In this document: positions 1 to 7,215 of the stretch, piece after piece
Numbering within the stretch: position 1 is the stretch's first letter
Layout: each line of letters begins with the position of its first letter
Assembly (NCBI GenBank): GCA_964485695.1
Contig: CAZAKZ010000117.1
Location: forward strand, 1-18,048
Source of the DNA: CAZAKZ01 sp964485695
Lineage (GTDB): Bacteria > Planctomycetota > JAFGQW01
Reading direction: 5' to 3'
DNA: 18,048 nucleotides
Notes under the pieces: model-generated
Told to the model about the DNA's origin: nothing
The model's input: the letters and a program-made list of their open reading frames with translations, nothing else
The model's database searches: none
Program-made: the position numbers and the translations under genes

Positions 1-51
1 GCCGGACAAACTCGTGCATGTTTATCGGACATATGTCCTTGGAGAGCACAT
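1..51. repeat. Left arm of a perfect 51-bp terminal inverted repeat
   Basis: The first 51 bases are the exact reverse complement of the last 51 (17998-18048), and identity stops abruptly at base 52. The arm contains the 12-bp palindrome GGACATATGTCC at 27-38. It interrupts the reading frame of the minus-strand secreted gene. Reading outward from the window, both arms begin ATGTGCTCTCC. This fits two copies of the same mobile-element end pointing outward in inverted orientation. A contig that stopped at a repeat node during assembly would look the same. I do not recognise the insertion-sequence family. Confidence 0.9.
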
Positions 52-414
52 GTAGTCGCCGTCCTGGTCCACCTCCAGCCAGCTCTGGACGTTGGTGAAG
101 GGCGGGCCGCCGAACACCGTGGTCACGATGGTCTTGGTGAGAGGATCCACGCGGATGACCCGCTGGGGTTTGGCGCCGCTCAGGGAGTCCAGGGCCACGA
201 GGGTCTTGTTGTCCGTGTCCATGGTGAGCATGTTGATGAAGTAGCCGAAGTTGCCCAGGGTGGTGGCGGTTCCGGTGGGCGTCATCCGGACGATGCGGCC
301 GCTTGTCTGGCCGGTGAAGATGTCGGTGCCGAGGGGCTGGGTATCGACACTGGTTGCCAGTAGCGCCAGAATCAAAAGCACCGCACAGGCAGGGAGGGTA
401 ACATCGAGCTTCAT
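22..414 (-). CDS. Secreted beta-propeller-like protein, 5' fragment cut by the terminal repeat
   Basis: The frame starts at an ATG preceded by a good ribosome binding site (AAAGGGG). It encodes a signal peptide (hydrophobic core about residues 10-20, likely cleavage after VDTQ or nearby). The following segment alternates GRIVRMTPTG and RVIRVDPLTK motifs, typical of one or two blades of an SMP-30/YncE-like propeller. The native sequence ends at residue 121 (DGDY). The last nine residues (MCSPRTYVR) and the stop are encoded by the terminal inverted repeat, so the protein is truncated well short of a full propeller. A sugar-lactonase or streptogramin-lyase-like fold is possible. No catalytic residues can be judged from this fragment. 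Confidence 0.7.
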   Translation of the reverse strand: MKLDVTLPACAVLLILALLATSVDTQPLGTDIFTGQTSGRIVRMTPTGTATTLGNFGYFINMLTMDTDNKTLVALDSLSGAKPQRVIRVDPLTKTIVTTVFGGPPFTNVQSWLEVDQDGDYMCSPRTYVR

Positions 415-464
415 GAAGCACCCCTTTCTTGGATAGGCTGTCTGTTCTGAAAGTCCCGGCTCGT

Positions 465-470
465 ATTATA
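465..470 (-). promoter_or_regulatory. Candidate -10 box for the truncated secreted gene
   Basis: Read on the minus strand this is a perfect TATAAT (context GGTATAATACG), about 50 nt upstream of the ATG at 414. No convincing -35 box lies 16-18 bp further upstream, so only the -10 element is proposed. Confidence 0.4.
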
Positions 471-585
471 CCCGGGAGAATGGAAAAGAGGATGCTATTT
501 GGGCAAAAGCCCGTAGTATGCTTCCTGCGGCCGGGTTGCGGCGTCCGGCCGGACTGTGAATGTGAAAGCCTGTGGACCGAACATC

Positions 586-1341
586 ATGCCTGAATACCGC
601 GTTCCCGACTCGAGTCCGCCCGTGACCCTGGCCTACGATCTGATTCCGGGTCGGTCCGACGCCCCGGTCCTGGTCTACTGCCACGGTCTCCTGTCGTGCC
701 GGACCGGTACCCGCGCGGAGATGATACGCGGGTGGTGCGAGAGGAAGGCGTGGACCTTGCTGGCCTTCGACTTCCAGGGACGCGGCGACTCCTCCGGCTC
801 CGTGGAGAACCTGACCTTCACCCAGCAGATCCAGGACCTGGACGCCATCCTCGATGTGCTGCCCGGCGGAACCCGGCCCGTTCTCTTCGGATCCAGCCTC
901 GGCGGTCTCACCGCGGCCTGGTACGCCGCCCTCCATCCCGGCCGCGTCAGGGCCTGCGTCCTGGTGGCGCCGGCGTTTTCCATCGTGGCCGGCATCCTGG
1001 CGGACATCGGCCTCACCGGGATGCAACAATGGAGGCAGGAAGACCGCCGGCAATTCGAAGGTGACCGGGAAGGCCTCGTCATGAACCACGGCTTTGTGGA
1101 GGACGCGGCCGACTATCCGGAGGCGTTGCTCTATTCCTCGTTTCGAACCCCCACCCTCGTGGTCCACGGCATGAAGGACGAGACGATCCCATTTCATCGG
1201 AGTGTCGAGTTCGTTAACAAGGTCCCTTCCGGCCTGGCAGACCTCCACCTCTTCGCCGAGGGGGACCACCAGATCCACGACTTCATGGAGGAAGTCCTGA
1301 CTCTGATGGAGACGTTCGTAGGGAGGAGGGCGCCGGAATGA
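586..1341 (+). CDS. Alpha/beta hydrolase (serine hydrolase), first gene of the selenium operon
   Basis: A 251-residue cytoplasmic alpha/beta hydrolase. It has the nucleophile elbow GSSLG (Ser104), an acid in HGMKDE (Asp198) and a histidine in GDHQIH (His228), in the canonical order. The CHG motif near residue 35 can form the oxyanion hole. It resembles YqiA/serine-aminopeptidase-like esterases, and the substrate is unknown. I chose the ATG at 586. An in-frame GTG at 556 would add ten residues, and neither start has a strong ribosome binding site. Its stop overlaps the next start by 4 bp (ATGA at 1338-1341), implying translational coupling to NifS-SelD. The reason for this association is unknown. 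A role in selenium-compound turnover would be inference only. Confidence 0.88.
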   Translation: MPEYRVPDSSPPVTLAYDLIPGRSDAPVLVYCHGLLSCRTGTRAEMIRGWCERKAWTLLAFDFQGRGDSSGSVENLTFTQQIQDLDAILDVLPGGTRPVLFGSSLGGLTAAWYAALHPGRVRACVLVAPAFSIVAGILADIGLTGMQQWRQEDRRQFEGDREGLVMNHGFVEDAADYPEALLYSSFRTPTLVVHGMKDETIPFHRSVEFVNKVPSGLADLHLFAEGDHQIHDFMEEVLTLMETFVGRRAPE

Positions 1342-3548
1342 AACCAATCTACCTGGACTACAACGCCACCACGCCAGTCGCCCCTGATGTGGCTGCGGCC
1401 ATGCGGCCCTACCTGGAGGAACACTTCGGCAATCCCTCCAGCGCGCACTGGTACGGCATCCAGACCCGGAAGGCAGTGGAGAAGGCCCGGCGGCAGGTGG
1501 CCGCCATGCTCGGCTGCGGCCCGGAGGAGGTGGTATTCACCAGCGGCGGGACGGAGTCGAACAACTTCGCAATCCGCGGCGCGGTCCTGGCCCGACGGGA
1601 GCGGGGCAACCACATCATCACCTCGGCCGTGGAGCACCCGGCCGTGCTCCAGGTGCTGGCCTGGTTGGAAAAGGACGGCTTCGAGTTCACTGCCCTGCCC
1701 GTGGACGAGCTGGGCCGGGTCCGGACGGCCGACCTGGAGGAGGCGATCACGCCCCACACCATCCTCGTCTCCATCATGCACGCCAACAACGAGGTCGGAT
1801 CCATCCAGCCCATCGCCGAGATCGCAGAGGTGGCCCGTGGCCGAGGCATCCTCGTGCATACCGACGCGGCCCAGTCGGTGGGGAAGATCCCAACCCGGGT
1901 GGACGACCTCGGCGTGGACCTGCTCTCCATCGCCGGCCACAAGGTCTACGCCCCCAAGGGCGTGGGCGCCCTCTACATCCGCAGCGGCGTGGAGCTGGAA
2001 AAACTCGTGTTCGGCGCGGACCACGAGCAGGACCGGCGCGCGGGCACGGAGAACGTTCTGGAGATCGTGGGCCTGGGCAAGGCGTGCGAGGCGGCGGCGC
2101 GCGACCTGGACCACAGCGCCGCGCACATGCGAGCCATGCGGGACCGCCTTCACGCGGGACTCGTGGAGCGCCTCGGCGAAGTGAAGCTGAACGGGCACCC
2201 GGAAGAGCGCTTGCCCAACACCCTGTCGGTGAGTTTTCCCCGCATCGAGGCCAATACCCTTCTCTCCGAGCTCACCGAGGTGGCCGCCTCGGCGGGTGCG
2301 GCCTGCCACGCGGATACCATCGACGTCTCGCACGTCCTGGAAGCCATGGGCGTGCCGCAGGAATACGCCATGGGAACCGTCCGGTTCTCCACGGGCAAGG
2401 GGACCACGGCGGAGGAGATCGACCGCGCCGTGGAAGCGGTGGCCGGCGCCGTGAAACGGCTGGGGCCCTCGGACCTGGCCCCGGCGCCCGCGGTGGCGAA
2501 CGCCGGGGACATCAAGCTGACCCACTTCACCCACGGCCTGGGGTGCGCCTGCAAGCTGAGGCCCCAGATGCTCGAGGAAATCCTGGCCCGACTGCCCGCC
2601 GTGAAGGACCCCGACATCCTGGTGGGCACGGACACGGCCGACGACGCGGCCGTGTATCGCCTGAGTTCGGACCTGGCCGTGGTGGCCACCGTGGACTTCT
2701 TCACCCCGGTGGTGGACGATCCCTACCACTTCGGCGCCATCGCCGCCGCCAATGCCCTGAGCGACGTCTACGCCATGGGGGGGCGGCCGCTGTTCGCTCT
2801 CAACATCGTGGGCTTCCCCTCGAACCGCCTGCCGGGCGAGGTGCTGCAGCGCATCCTCGAGGGAGCCCGGGACAAGGCCGCCGAGGCCGGGGTGAGCGTC
2901 ATCGGCGGCCACACCGTGGACGACACCGAGCCCAAGTACGGCATGGCCGTCACCGGCGTCATCCACCCCGAGAAGATCCTCTCCAACGCGGGCGCCCTGC
3001 CCGGCGATGCCCTCGTCCTGACCAAACCCCTGGGCACGGGCATCCTGACCACGGCCCTGAAGCGCGGCCTCCTCGAGGAAGCCACGGCAAAGTCCATCGT
3101 CTCTCTCATGGCCACACTCAACCGCTCCGCGGCCGAGGCCCTGGAGGGATTGCCCGTCAGCGCCTGCACCGACGTCACCGGCTTCGGCCTCCTGGGCCAC
3201 CTCAGGGAGATGGCCGAGGGCAGCGGCGTGGACGTGGTCCTCCACGCCGACCGGGTGCCGGTTCTGCGGGAGGCCGTGGACATGGCCGCGGCAGGCGTGG
3301 TGCCGGGCGGCACCCTGGACAACATGGAATACGTGGCCTGCGCCGTGGCGTGGGACGAGGCCATCCCGAAGACGAGGCGCATCGTTCTCTGCGACGCCCA
3401 GACCTCGGGAGGACTCCTGGTCGCCCTGCCGGCCGCGCATGGAAACGACTACCTGGACCGGCTCCGGCAGGCGGGCATCACGGACGCCGCCCTCGTCGGA
3501 GAAGTGACCGGAGAGGGAAAGGGAAAGATCACCGTCGTCAAGGACTAG
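1338..3548 (+). CDS. selD: NifS-SelD fusion: cysteine desulfurase joined to selenophosphate synthetase
   Basis: A 736-residue two-domain enzyme. Residues 1 to about 380 are a class-V aminotransferase of the NifS/IscS group, with His100 (VEHP), the PLP Lys202 (AGHKVYAPKG) and the catalytic Cys323 in AGAACHAD. After a short Ala/Pro-rich linker, residues about 392-736 are SelD. This part has HGLGCACK with Cys403 and Lys406 (equivalents of E. coli Cys17 and Lys20), then GTDTADDAAVY, VDFFTP, and ANALSDVYAMGG metal/ATP-binding motifs. The SelD active site is encoded as Cys (TGC), not Sec. From the known families, NifS would release Se(0) from selenocysteine and SelD would use it with ATP to make selenophosphate for Sec-tRNA. 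The fusion would allow direct transfer. The start overlaps the hydrolase stop, and the selenoprotein gene starts 16 bp downstream. Confidence 0.95.
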   Translation: MKPIYLDYNATTPVAPDVAAAMRPYLEEHFGNPSSAHWYGIQTRKAVEKARRQVAAMLGCGPEEVVFTSGGTESNNFAIRGAVLARRERGNHIITSAVEHPAVLQVLAWLEKDGFEFTALPVDELGRVRTADLEEAITPHTILVSIMHANNEVGSIQPIAEIAEVARGRGILVHTDAAQSVGKIPTRVDDLGVDLLSIAGHKVYAPKGVGALYIRSGVELEKLVFGADHEQDRRAGTENVLEIVGLGKACEAAARDLDHSAAHMRAMRDRLHAGLVERLGEVKLNGHPEERLPNTLSVSFPRIEANTLLSELTEVAASAGAACHADTIDVSHVLEAMGVPQEYAMGTVRFSTGKGTTAEEIDRAVEAVAGAVKRLGPSDLAPAPAVANAGDIKLTHFTHGLGCACKLRPQMLEEILARLPAVKDPDILVGTDTADDAAVYRLSSDLAVVATVDFFTPVVDDPYHFGAIAAANALSDVYAMGGRPLFALNIVGFPSNRLPGEVLQRILEGARDKAAEAGVSVIGGHTVDDTEPKYGMAVTGVIHPEKILSNAGALPGDALVLTKPLGTGILTTALKRGLLEEATAKSIVSLMATLNRSAAEALEGLPVSACTDVTGFGLLGHLREMAEGSGVDVVLHADRVPVLREAVDMAAAGVVPGGTLDNMEYVACAVAWDEAIPKTRRIVLCDAQTSGGLLVALPAAHGNDYLDRLRQAGITDAALVGEVTGEGKGKITVVKD

Positions 3549-3564
3549 TACGCGGAGGACACTT

Positions 3565-4815
3565 ATGAAAAACAGATTCATTTCCAGTGCCGTCACAATT
3601 TCGGTCCTGGCGGCCCTCGCCTGGACCGGTGCCGCCCAGGAACCGCAGGAGCGGCCCACCGGCCGCGCCCTCTACGACGGCATGATCGAGGCCATGCGCA
3701 AGGCCGACACCCTATCCTACCGGAGCGCCTACCGGTGGGAGGCCCGCGGCAAGGAGATCGGCCGCTGCACCTACTTCCTGCGCATGAAGAAGCCGAACCA
3801 CTTCCGTCTCGAGACCACGCGTAAGGACGGCAGCAAGGGCGGCGTCCTCATCGGGGACGGCGACCACCTGTGGATTCACTGGCCGAACGGCCGCCCCTTC
3901 TTCAGCTCGGAAGATCCGGCCACTTACAGCGATCCACGGGGCAACCAATACTACAAGAAACGAACGCCGCAGGGCCGGCACTCCATCGGCCACCAGACAG
4001 GCTTGCTGGGCGCGGGCATGTCCATGACCATCCTCGACCCGAGCACCTTCCACGGCTACACCGACTCCCTGCAGCGCTACCTGGACGGGGTCACGGTGAA
4101 AGGCGCCGAGACCGTCGGCGGCGAGGAGTGCGACGTCATCGAGGTCAGCATCATGAAGGGCCAGCGCATCTGGCGCCTCTGGATCGCCAGGCGGGACCAC
4201 CTGCCGCGAAAACTCCGCCAGGTGATCCACGTGAGCTACGACATCATCACCGAGGAGGCGTGGTCGGACATCACCGTGAACGCCGGCATCCCGGGCAGCC
4301 TATTTGTCTGGAAGCCGCCGCCCGGGTGGAAGCGGTGGGAGAAACCCAGACCCTCGGACCGGCTCTTGAAGCCCGGCACGCCGGCGCCCGACTTCACCAT
4401 GTCCCTGGTGGATGGCAAGAAGGTCTCGCTCTCGGACTTCCGGGGTAAGGTGCTGTGGCTGAACCTCTGGCGCGTGGGCTGACCGTCGTGCCGCGAGGAG
4501 ACCGCGAGTCTCCAGAACCTGCACGAGACGTACGAAGACCAGGGCCTCGTGGTGCTCGGCCTCAACTGCTCCGACAAGAAGCAAATCGCCGTGGAGCACC
4601 TCGAGAAGAACTCCGTCACCTTCCGTAACATCGTGGACTCGTCCAAGGCGACCATGAACCTCGTCCACCGCGGCTACCGTCTGAGCGGCGTGCCGCTCAA
4701 CTACATCATCGACCGCGAGGGCCGGGTGGCCGCGGCCTGGTACGGCTACCGCACCGTGGAAAATCCGGGAGTGAAAAAGGTGCTTACGAAGCTGGGGGTG
4801 AAGCTGAAGGAGTAG
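3565..4815 (+). CDS. Periplasmic DUF2092/LolA-like plus TlpA-type thioredoxin selenoprotein, Sec at the in-frame TGA 4480-4482
   Basis: One 416-residue reading frame if the TGA at 4480-4482 is read as selenocysteine. Residues 1-25 form a signal peptide (ending TGAAQ). Residues about 30-265 resemble DUF2092/LolA-like lipoprotein-binding folds. From PGTPAPDF (270-277) a TlpA/AhpC-TSA domain begins. Sec306 falls in LWLNLWRVG-U-PSCREE, exactly where TlpA proteins carry FWATWCPPCREE, giving a U306-P-S-C309 redox pair. After the TGA the thioredoxin fold continues intact, with GLVVLGLNCSD, the cis-Pro motif SGVPLNYIIDREG and a C-terminal helix, ending at TAG. A SECIS-like hairpin follows the TGA, and the upstream gene makes selenophosphate. 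GGAGGA lies just before the ATG. A sequencing error or nonsense mutation is possible but much less likely. Confidence 0.9.
4480..4482 (+). other. In-frame TGA read as selenocysteine (Sec306)
   Basis: This TGA replaces the N-terminal cysteine of the CxxC motif in a TlpA-like domain. Frame, homology and length all continue beyond it for 110 further residues to a TAG stop. Conventional gene calling would end the upstream gene here (305 residues) and might call a spurious 88-residue gene from the internal ATG at 4549. Confidence 0.88.
4486..4526 (+). promoter_or_regulatory. Bacterial SECIS-like stem-loop
   Basis: The apical stem is perfect: GGAGAC (4497-4502) pairs with GTCTCC (4508-4513) around the 5-nt loop CGCGA (4503-4507). 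An outer stem TCGTGC (4486-4491)/GCACGA (4521-4526) extends it across an internal loop. The apical loop begins 20 nt after the TGA and has G at its second position. As I recall the bacterial SECIS model, it asks for a G among the first two loop bases and about 16-37 nt spacing, so both criteria are met. The element would bind SelB within the coding region. Confidence 0.72.
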
Positions 4816-4827
4816 GAGAGGGCCGGG

Positions 4828-5283
4828 TCAGCGCCGCTCCTTCAGGCGTTTGACTTCCAGAAGGACGCGGACGTCCTCCTGGTGTCTCGGTGATTCGATG
4901 GGCCGCTTGATCTCGATCAGGCTGTCCAGATCGATCCAGTAGGCCTCACTGCGCCCGTATGCGCTGACGATGCGCTTCTCCCAGGCGGCATTGAAATCCA
5001 GACTCCCGACATTGACGATCAGGTCTATGCGGTCGGGCGCGATACCGATCTGGACGATCTGAGTCGGCTCGTCCAGCGCCAGCAGGGTGGGGCTGCCGAA
5101 TTCCGCGAGGGCACGGTTCGCCCGGTGCAGATTCTCTTCCTCCGGGGCCACCCACAGGTCCATGTCCTTCGTGTAGCGCGGCTTGGCATGAAAGATGAAG
5201 GCCAGCCCTCCGATAACCAAGTACTTCACCTGGTGCTTGTGGAGCAATTCCAGCATGTCCTCGAAATCTTGAATGGTCTCCAT
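4828..5283 (-). CDS. MNT/AbiEii-like nucleotidyltransferase, putative toxin-antitoxin component
   Basis: A 151-residue protein of the DNA polymerase beta-type nucleotidyltransferase superfamily. It has the GG motif at residues 25-26 (YLVIGGLAF) and the metal-binding Asp pair in TKDMDLW (Asp40, Asp42), with a probable third Asp at 87 (RIDLIV). This matches minimal nucleotidyltransferases of the AbiEii/DUF6036 kind. I chose the ATG at 5283. A TTG one codon earlier is in frame but unnecessary. The ATG overlaps the upstream small gene's stop (TGATG), and GGGGGA inside that gene serves as ribosome binding site. Its stop lies only 12 bp from the convergent selenoprotein stop. Toxin or NMP-transferase activity is inferred from the family. 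Confidence 0.85.
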   Translation of the reverse strand: METIQDFEDMLELLHKHQVKYLVIGGLAFIFHAKPRYTKDMDLWVAPEEENLHRANRALAEFGSPTLLALDEPTQIVQIGIAPDRIDLIVNVGSLDFNAAWEKRIVSAYGRSEAYWIDLDSLIEIKRPIESPRHQEDVRVLLEVKRLKERR

Positions 5284-5489
5284 CAATTTCCCCCACCCGT
5301 TCCCCTACCCGACCGAGCCGCTTCTACCTTCTTGATATCCTCCCGGATCGCCACCAGGGCGGAAAGGCGATCCTGCGGGGACTGGTCCTGCCAGAACTGA
5401 AGATCCCAACGTTCTGCATCGGCAAAATCCCTGGCCCGGTTTGACACGATCCTCTTCTTCCGCAATGCTGAACGTTCCTCGAGGCCCAT
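5283..5489 (-). CDS. Small hydrophilic protein paired with the nucleotidyltransferase, putative partner or antitoxin
   Basis: A 68-residue charged protein with no signal or membrane segment. The core reads AERWDLQFWQDQ followed by SPQDRLSALVAIREDIKKV, a predicted helical pair. It resembles uncharacterised short proteins often found directly upstream of AbiEii/MNT-type nucleotidyltransferases, as recalled and not searched. The start is supported by GAGGAAG about 8 nt upstream. Its stop shares one base with the next start, so the two are translationally coupled. The Gly-rich tail (GRGTGGGN) probably reflects the embedded ribosome binding site of the downstream gene. Which partner, if either, is toxic cannot be told from sequence. 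Confidence 0.7.
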   Translation of the reverse strand: MGLEERSALRKKRIVSNRARDFADAERWDLQFWQDQSPQDRLSALVAIREDIKKVEAARSGRGTGGGN

Positions 5490-5553
5490 GCCATTCTTCC
5501 TCGTGATCAGTTACTGTGCAAGGCCGTGTAACCTGCCCTGCTCGAATCAGCCT

Positions 5554-5559
5554 ATCATA
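5554..5559 (-). promoter_or_regulatory. Candidate -10 box for the nucleotidyltransferase operon
   Basis: On the minus strand this reads TATGAT, about 65 nt upstream of the small gene's ATG. The hexamer 17 bp further upstream (TTCCTG) is a poor -35. The rest of the roughly 270-bp gap to the next gene contains no other supported feature. Confidence 0.3.
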
Positions 5560-5759
5560 GCATCTTATCGCTGGAACAGGAAGAACGACGCCTGGTGACA
5601 AGGGCACGATCGTACGGCGCCATGTTGCGGAAAAACATGACTTTTTCCTCATCCCCGATGAACCCGGCGAGGTTCAACTTGCCTCGGAACCATGGAACCG
5701 TGTAGTATCGACCTTCCTCCGAACATACGCAGCCCCGACAGCCGAAAAGGAGACCCGCC

Positions 5760-6740
5760 ATGAAATGGAATCGATCTTACCTGGTGCTCCTCCTGCCGGC
5801 GGTCCTGGCCGCCACGCCCTGCATCGGCCAGGAGGCCGACGAGGCCGGTGCGTCTCTGGAAAAAATCCTGGGCGTGGGCAGCACCCTGCCGGCACTCATC
5901 TCCTCCGGCGCGGTCCAGTCGAGGCAGACCGTGGTGAAGGCGGTCTACGGGGCCACGATGCTCTCGGGCGGCGCCCTGACCGGGCAGATCGTGAACACGG
6001 GCACGCTGACCCAGGTGGCCGGCACCCTGCGGTTCCGGTATTCGCCCGAGCCTGCAGACCGGCTCGTAGTCAAGCTGGTCAACGGCACCCACGAGTTTCA
6101 GATCAAGGGCGTGAAGGGCAACATGAAGGCGGTGTCGGCCGAGGCGTTCCTCGACGCCGACCACGTCCTGCACTACCGGCACCGCGTCCCGGGCCGTTTT
6201 GACCTGGACGTCAAGGTCCGCAACACCGGGGGCAAGTTCAGCGGCAGCGTGGAGGGCACCTTCACCCACGAGAAGCGCGACTACAAGACGAAGCTGGAGT
6301 CATCGGGCAGCAGCTCCTACCAGAGCGGCTTCGGCGGCTTCGAGTCCCGGGCCGACTACAAGCTGAGCGGCAAGGTCACGGCAAAGGACCTCCACCTGGA
6401 CGTGGACGAGCACCATTCCTTCATCATGGTATCGCAGAGCCGCAGCGTCGCGCACCAGGCCACCGACGTCTGCAACAACCGGCTGAAGTTCGGCGGCGAC
6501 ACCTTCAAGTGGGAGAACGCCCGCTTCATCAAGGCGTTCCGGGACGGCAAGCCGAGCTACCCGCACCGGGACTGGAAGGCGTCGGGAAAGATCCTCAAGA
6601 ACGACAAGGCCTTCGGCACCTTCAAGCTGAGCCGGAAGGCGCTACCCCGCGACGTGAAGCGGAAGGTCCGCGGCCTCGTCCTGATTCAACTCGTCACCGA
6701 GGAAAAGACCCTCAATCTCCAGTCCTTCAACATCTACTGA
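5760..6740 (+). CDS. Secreted protein of unknown function
   Basis: A 326-residue protein with a clear signal peptide (Lys/Arg start, LVLLLPAVLAAT core, cleavage probably after CIGQ). The mature part is rich in Thr, Lys and Gly, with short repeating beta-strand-like stretches (for example LTGQIVNTG, FDLDVKVRNTGG, ADYKLSGKVTAKDL), suggesting a beta-rich periplasmic or extracellular protein. A Ser/Gly-rich hinge (SSGSSSYQSGFGG) lies near residue 185. Only one Cys remains in the mature region, so it probably lacks disulfides. AAAAGGAGA sits 8 nt before the ATG. I do not recognise a family. The neighbours are a convergent-type toxin-like pair upstream and a long non-coding gap downstream, which give no functional hint. 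Confidence 0.8.
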   Translation: MKWNRSYLVLLLPAVLAATPCIGQEADEAGASLEKILGVGSTLPALISSGAVQSRQTVVKAVYGATMLSGGALTGQIVNTGTLTQVAGTLRFRYSPEPADRLVVKLVNGTHEFQIKGVKGNMKAVSAEAFLDADHVLHYRHRVPGRFDLDVKVRNTGGKFSGSVEGTFTHEKRDYKTKLESSGSSSYQSGFGGFESRADYKLSGKVTAKDLHLDVDEHHSFIMVSQSRSVAHQATDVCNNRLKFGGDTFKWENARFIKAFRDGKPSYPHRDWKASGKILKNDKAFGTFKLSRKALPRDVKRKVRGLVLIQLVTEEKTLNLQSFNIY

Positions 6741-6937
6741 GCCCCCTTCACGGGGTCGCAGGTCTCTGCCCATACCCATCCCGGTTCGACCGGATTGCCC
6801 TGGATGGGTGTTCACTGCTCGCTTCTCAAATCGATCCACTACACCCAATAGCTTGATGACAGGCCATTTATGTGACCGGTGCTGCACATGCAGAAAGATC
6901 CTAGGATTGCCAAGGGGTGTTATGCTTCCTCACCATT

Positions 6938-6967
6938 TTGATTTCTGGTATCCTCGTCCTTTATAGT
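6938..6967 (+). promoter_or_regulatory. Candidate sigma70-type promoter
   Basis: A TTGATT hexamer (6938-6943) and a TATAGT hexamer (6962-6967) are separated by 18 bp. They would drive the secreted HEFLH/propeller gene through a long leader that contains the palindrome at 7082-7101. Confidence 0.4.
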
Positions 6968-7081
6968 ACGGGTACCTGGGGAGAGATGCCATGCAGCTCG
7001 GCAATCCAGCAGGATAGTTCTTTTCACTTCGTGGGGCCAATTCCAGTTCGGCGAAGATCGTTCCGGCCGCTTCAAGGGGGG

Positions 7082-7101
7082 GGCAAGCGCTAGCGCTTGC
7101 C
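7082..7101. repeat. Perfect 20-bp palindrome in the gene leader
   Basis: GGCAAGCGCT followed directly by its reverse complement AGCGCTTGCC, with no spacer. It follows a G8 run. Lack of a loop and of a T tract argues against a terminator. A dimeric-repressor operator, or a hairpin masking translation of the gene 115 bp downstream, is possible. Confidence 0.6.
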
Positions 7102-7215
7102 GGTGCCGGGAGGTAGCTCTCGGATTCACGGGGGATGTGGGGTGATCATTTACGCCGAACGTGGAGCCTGCCGCGAAAAGGACATGGATACCGCAACAGG
7201 AAAGTGAGGATGAAC

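Larger units (their letters stand above)
6741..7215. other. 475-bp non-coding gap between secreted-protein genes
   Basis: I see no convincing gene here. Short open frames (for example from the ATG near 6989) lack a ribosome binding site and family resemblance. The gap holds a candidate promoter (6938-6967) and a 20-bp perfect palindrome (7082-7101), giving the downstream gene a possible leader of about 240 nt. Confidence 0.6.

Noticed and set aside
501..512. GGGCAAAAGCCC hairpin upstream of the hydrolase
   Set aside because: A 4-bp stem is too short to call a regulatory element in GC-rich DNA, and it has no T tract.
2544..2552. A possible Sec codon in the SelD active site
   Set aside because: Some SelD proteins carry Sec here, but this codon is TGC (Cys403), so SelD itself is not a selenoprotein.
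1194..3659. An 821-residue minus-strand open frame opposite NifS-SelD
   Set aside because: High GC creates long antisense frames. The sequence is His/Arg/Gly-rich low-complexity with no family signal, and the plus strand is a clear enzyme fusion.
4549..4815. An 88-residue gene beginning at an internal ATG
   Set aside because: It is the in-frame continuation of the thioredoxin domain after the Sec codon. It starts in the middle of a beta-strand and has no ribosome binding site.
5566..5760. Open plus-strand frame reading GTIVRRHVAEKHDFFLIPDE
   Set aside because: It looks protein-like for a short stretch but lacks a start codon and ribosome binding site, and it runs into an out-of-frame shadow of the next gene.
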